From contig JAABSF010000125.1 in NCBI GenBank assembly GCA_011390535.1, positions 1 through 7,362 of the forward strand: 7,362 bases of DNA, written 5' to 3'. The position numbers and the translations under genes are program-made. Each line of letters starts with the position of its first letter. The first letter of the stretch is position 1. This stretch comes from Deltaproteobacteria bacterium. Lineage in GTDB: Bacteria; Myxococcota_A; Polyangia; HGW-17; SLPX01. Shown here in pieces: positions 5,930 to 7,362 of this stretch. The notes beneath the pieces are model-generated. The model ran no database searches. It was given only the letters and a program-made list of their open reading frames with translations, and was not told where the DNA came from.

Positions 5930-7336
5930 TTAATAACCCCAACGACCTCCTACAGCCAAATTGGCCAAAACTATCCCAGTGTAGATACCTGTGTCGTTAA
6001 GCCCATAAAGATACCGAAACTGTCCCAAAACATAAAAATTCCTCAAAAACTCCACTCTGGCCTCCCCTCCAGCCAAAAGACCATCGGAAGAAGCAAAGGT
6101 GTCTTTATCAAAAAGCCCGGTTTTAGCCACGAGCCCTGAAAAAACCCAGCGTCGTCCATATGGAACACCTACCTCAAAAAAAGCCATATCTCCCAAAGGA
6201 CCTTGTCTAAGATTATACGCACCACGCATCCAAAAAAGTTTTTCGTATTTCATCCCCACCTCCCATTTTGCACCGTGCGTTACAGACGGAAAAAAAGACA
6301 ATGAAGTCAATTTTGTGTCCACCGCACCATCTCTCCTTTCCCTCCATGAAGACCCCAGGGGAACCTGGTATCTTTGTATGTCATAGAAAAGATCAATATA
6401 TTCAGGAGCGTAACCGTTCCAGCCCAAACGGTATTCTGCTCTCCCTGTGAGCCGAAGCTTGCTTGAAAAAAGCTTTCCGCTGATCTTGACCCCTGCGTGC
6501 AATCCCCCACCATGACCAACAGCCCAATTGTTGTCCACATAGGGTTTTATCCAAAAACCTTTTTTGTTTCCAAACGTGTAGGAAAAATCATAACCCACAA
6601 ATCCAAGGGTGTCCGTTTGGACCATAAGCTTTCGTGTATTGGAGACTCTACGATTACCTTCTTCGTCTAAGAGAGCCACACTAGGAGCCTTAATATCCAT
6701 CATCCCTGTCAAACCAAAAGAAAACCCTTTGAAACCGGCCTCTAATCTCATAGCTAGTATCTTCGGCATGACAAAATCATCCATAACAAAGTCAATCCCA
6801 AAATACTTGTGTCGCACTCTTGCTTGAAAGCCTGAGTGCGGATAGTTCAAATCCACAAGACTGTTGTAATTATTCATTAAGGTCCCATGCCCAATACCGG
6901 CGGGGCATAAGACCCCAAGATTCAAACCAAACGACAGAAACCCAAGATCTTTTCCATATGTCAGATAACGTATCATCTGTGCAAAATCTGAAGGCTCATC
7001 CCAATCTTCTTTACGGACAGTGGACCCTCGTTGTTCGTCAAATGAAACTGTTTTTAATCTGAGGGCTGCTTGAATACCAGCGCTTACATCTCCTTCCCGA
7101 ATATCAGCCCCTACCTGCAAAGTGGTATAGATATTCGATCCAATCACCCCAAGTCCTATATCACCTGCAAATTCTCCCCAGGATAAAATTGTTTTTTCCA
7201 CTTCAGCTGTTTTTTCAAGCTTCTCTTTTTCTGCAAAAGCATCCTTCGTTGCAACGAGAGAAAAAGAAAAAAAGAAGAAACTTAAAAAGGAAACAAAAAC
7301 CCTTTTTCTAAAAACTTCTTTTTTAGAAAAACTCAT
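5930..7336 (-). CDS. Predicted outer-membrane beta-barrel protein, family not recognised
   Basis: This is a 468-residue protein if started at the ATG at 7334-7336, which has GGAG 9 nt upstream (7346-7349). The frame also contains an ATG at 7351 and a GTG at 7360, but these add polar residues before the signal peptide. Residues 1-35 form a signal peptide: basic MSFSKKEVFRKR, a Phe/Ser-rich hydrophobic core, and a likely cut after DAFA. A short Lys/Glu-rich stretch follows. The rest is an alternating pattern rich in Gly, Tyr, Phe and Trp with many short amphipathic strands, such as FLSFGLNLGV, KLRLTGRAEYRLGW and AKWEVGMKYEKLFW. The chain ends ...GGRWGY, with terminal aromatics spaced like a BAM-recognition beta-signal. 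Only one Cys is apparent. I do not recognise the family or its substrate. The gene lies 94 bp upstream of PBP1A in the same direction. Its promoter is outside the window. Confidence 0.8.
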   Translation of the reverse strand: MSFSKKEVFRKRVFVSFLSFFFFSFSLVATKDAFAEKEKLEKTAEVEKTILSWGEFAGDIGLGVIGSNIYTTLQVGADIREGDVSAGIQAALRLKTVSFDEQRGSTVRKEDWDEPSDFAQMIRYLTYGKDLGFLSFGLNLGVLCPAGIGHGTLMNNYNSLVDLNYPHSGFQARVRHKYFGIDFVMDDFVMPKILAMRLEAGFKGFSFGLTGMMDIKAPSVALLDEEGNRRVSNTRKLMVQTDTLGFVGYDFSYTFGNKKGFWIKPYVDNNWAVGHGGGLHAGVKISGKLFSSKLRLTGRAEYRLGWNGYAPEYIDLFYDIQRYQVPLGSSWRERRDGAVDTKLTSLSFFPSVTHGAKWEVGMKYEKLFWMRGAYNLRQGPLGDMAFFEVGVPYGRRWVFSGLVAKTGLFDKDTFASSDGLLAGGEARVEFLRNFYVLGQFRYLYGLNDTGIYTGIVLANLAVGGRWGY

Positions 7337-7362
7337 GTTTTGGTTCTCCATAACTATCACCG

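Noticed and set aside
5461..6000. Plus-strand open frame of 179 codons
   Set aside because: It is antisense to the PBP1A N-terminal region and crosses the intergenic gap, the 33-bp repeat and the 3' end of the barrel gene; it is a shadow frame.

Overview
The window looks like chromosomal DNA from a Gram-negative bacterium, most likely a moderate-GC member of the Myxococcota or a related former deltaproteobacterial lineage. It encodes an outer-membrane beta-barrel-like protein, a class A penicillin-binding protein and secreted proteins with signal peptides. It also has a membrane sensor whose C-terminal domain resembles, from memory, the domain named after Myxococcus xanthus MXAN_5187. No phage, plasmid, transposase, CRISPR or RNA gene is visible.

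Layout, left to right. Positions 1-326 (minus) hold the N-terminal part of a ComEC-type DNA-uptake channel, cut by the window edge. A divergent 257-bp gap (327-583) follows, with a candidate promoter for the rightward genes. Two rightward genes, 30 bp apart, form a probable operon: a secreted cupredoxin-like protein with an arginine-rich tail (584-1429) and a membrane-anchored Cache/HAMP-like sensor protein (1460-3244). Positions 3245-3468 are a convergent intergenic region with tandem repeats, a GC-rich palindromic block and one copy of a 33-bp hairpin repeat. Leftward genes follow: penicillin-binding protein 1A (3469-5835) and, upstream of it in transcription order, a predicted outer-membrane beta-barrel protein (5930-7336). 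The 94-bp gap between them carries the second copy of the 33-bp repeat.

The genes share an envelope theme: DNA import through the inner membrane, a periplasmic cupredoxin-fold protein, a periplasm-facing sensor, peptidoglycan synthesis and an outer-membrane barrel. A direct functional link between them is inference. My recollection is that M. xanthus has a PBP1A (MXAN_5181) close to MXAN_5187, which would make the sensor/PBP1A neighbourhood conserved; this was not checked.

I see no convincing new multi-gene system. The items most worth a second look are the pair of near-identical 33-bp hairpin repeats flanking the PBP1A gene, the GC-rich composite repeat between the convergent genes, the altered copper site and all-six-codon arginine tail of the cupredoxin-like protein, and the sensor protein without a standard output domain.
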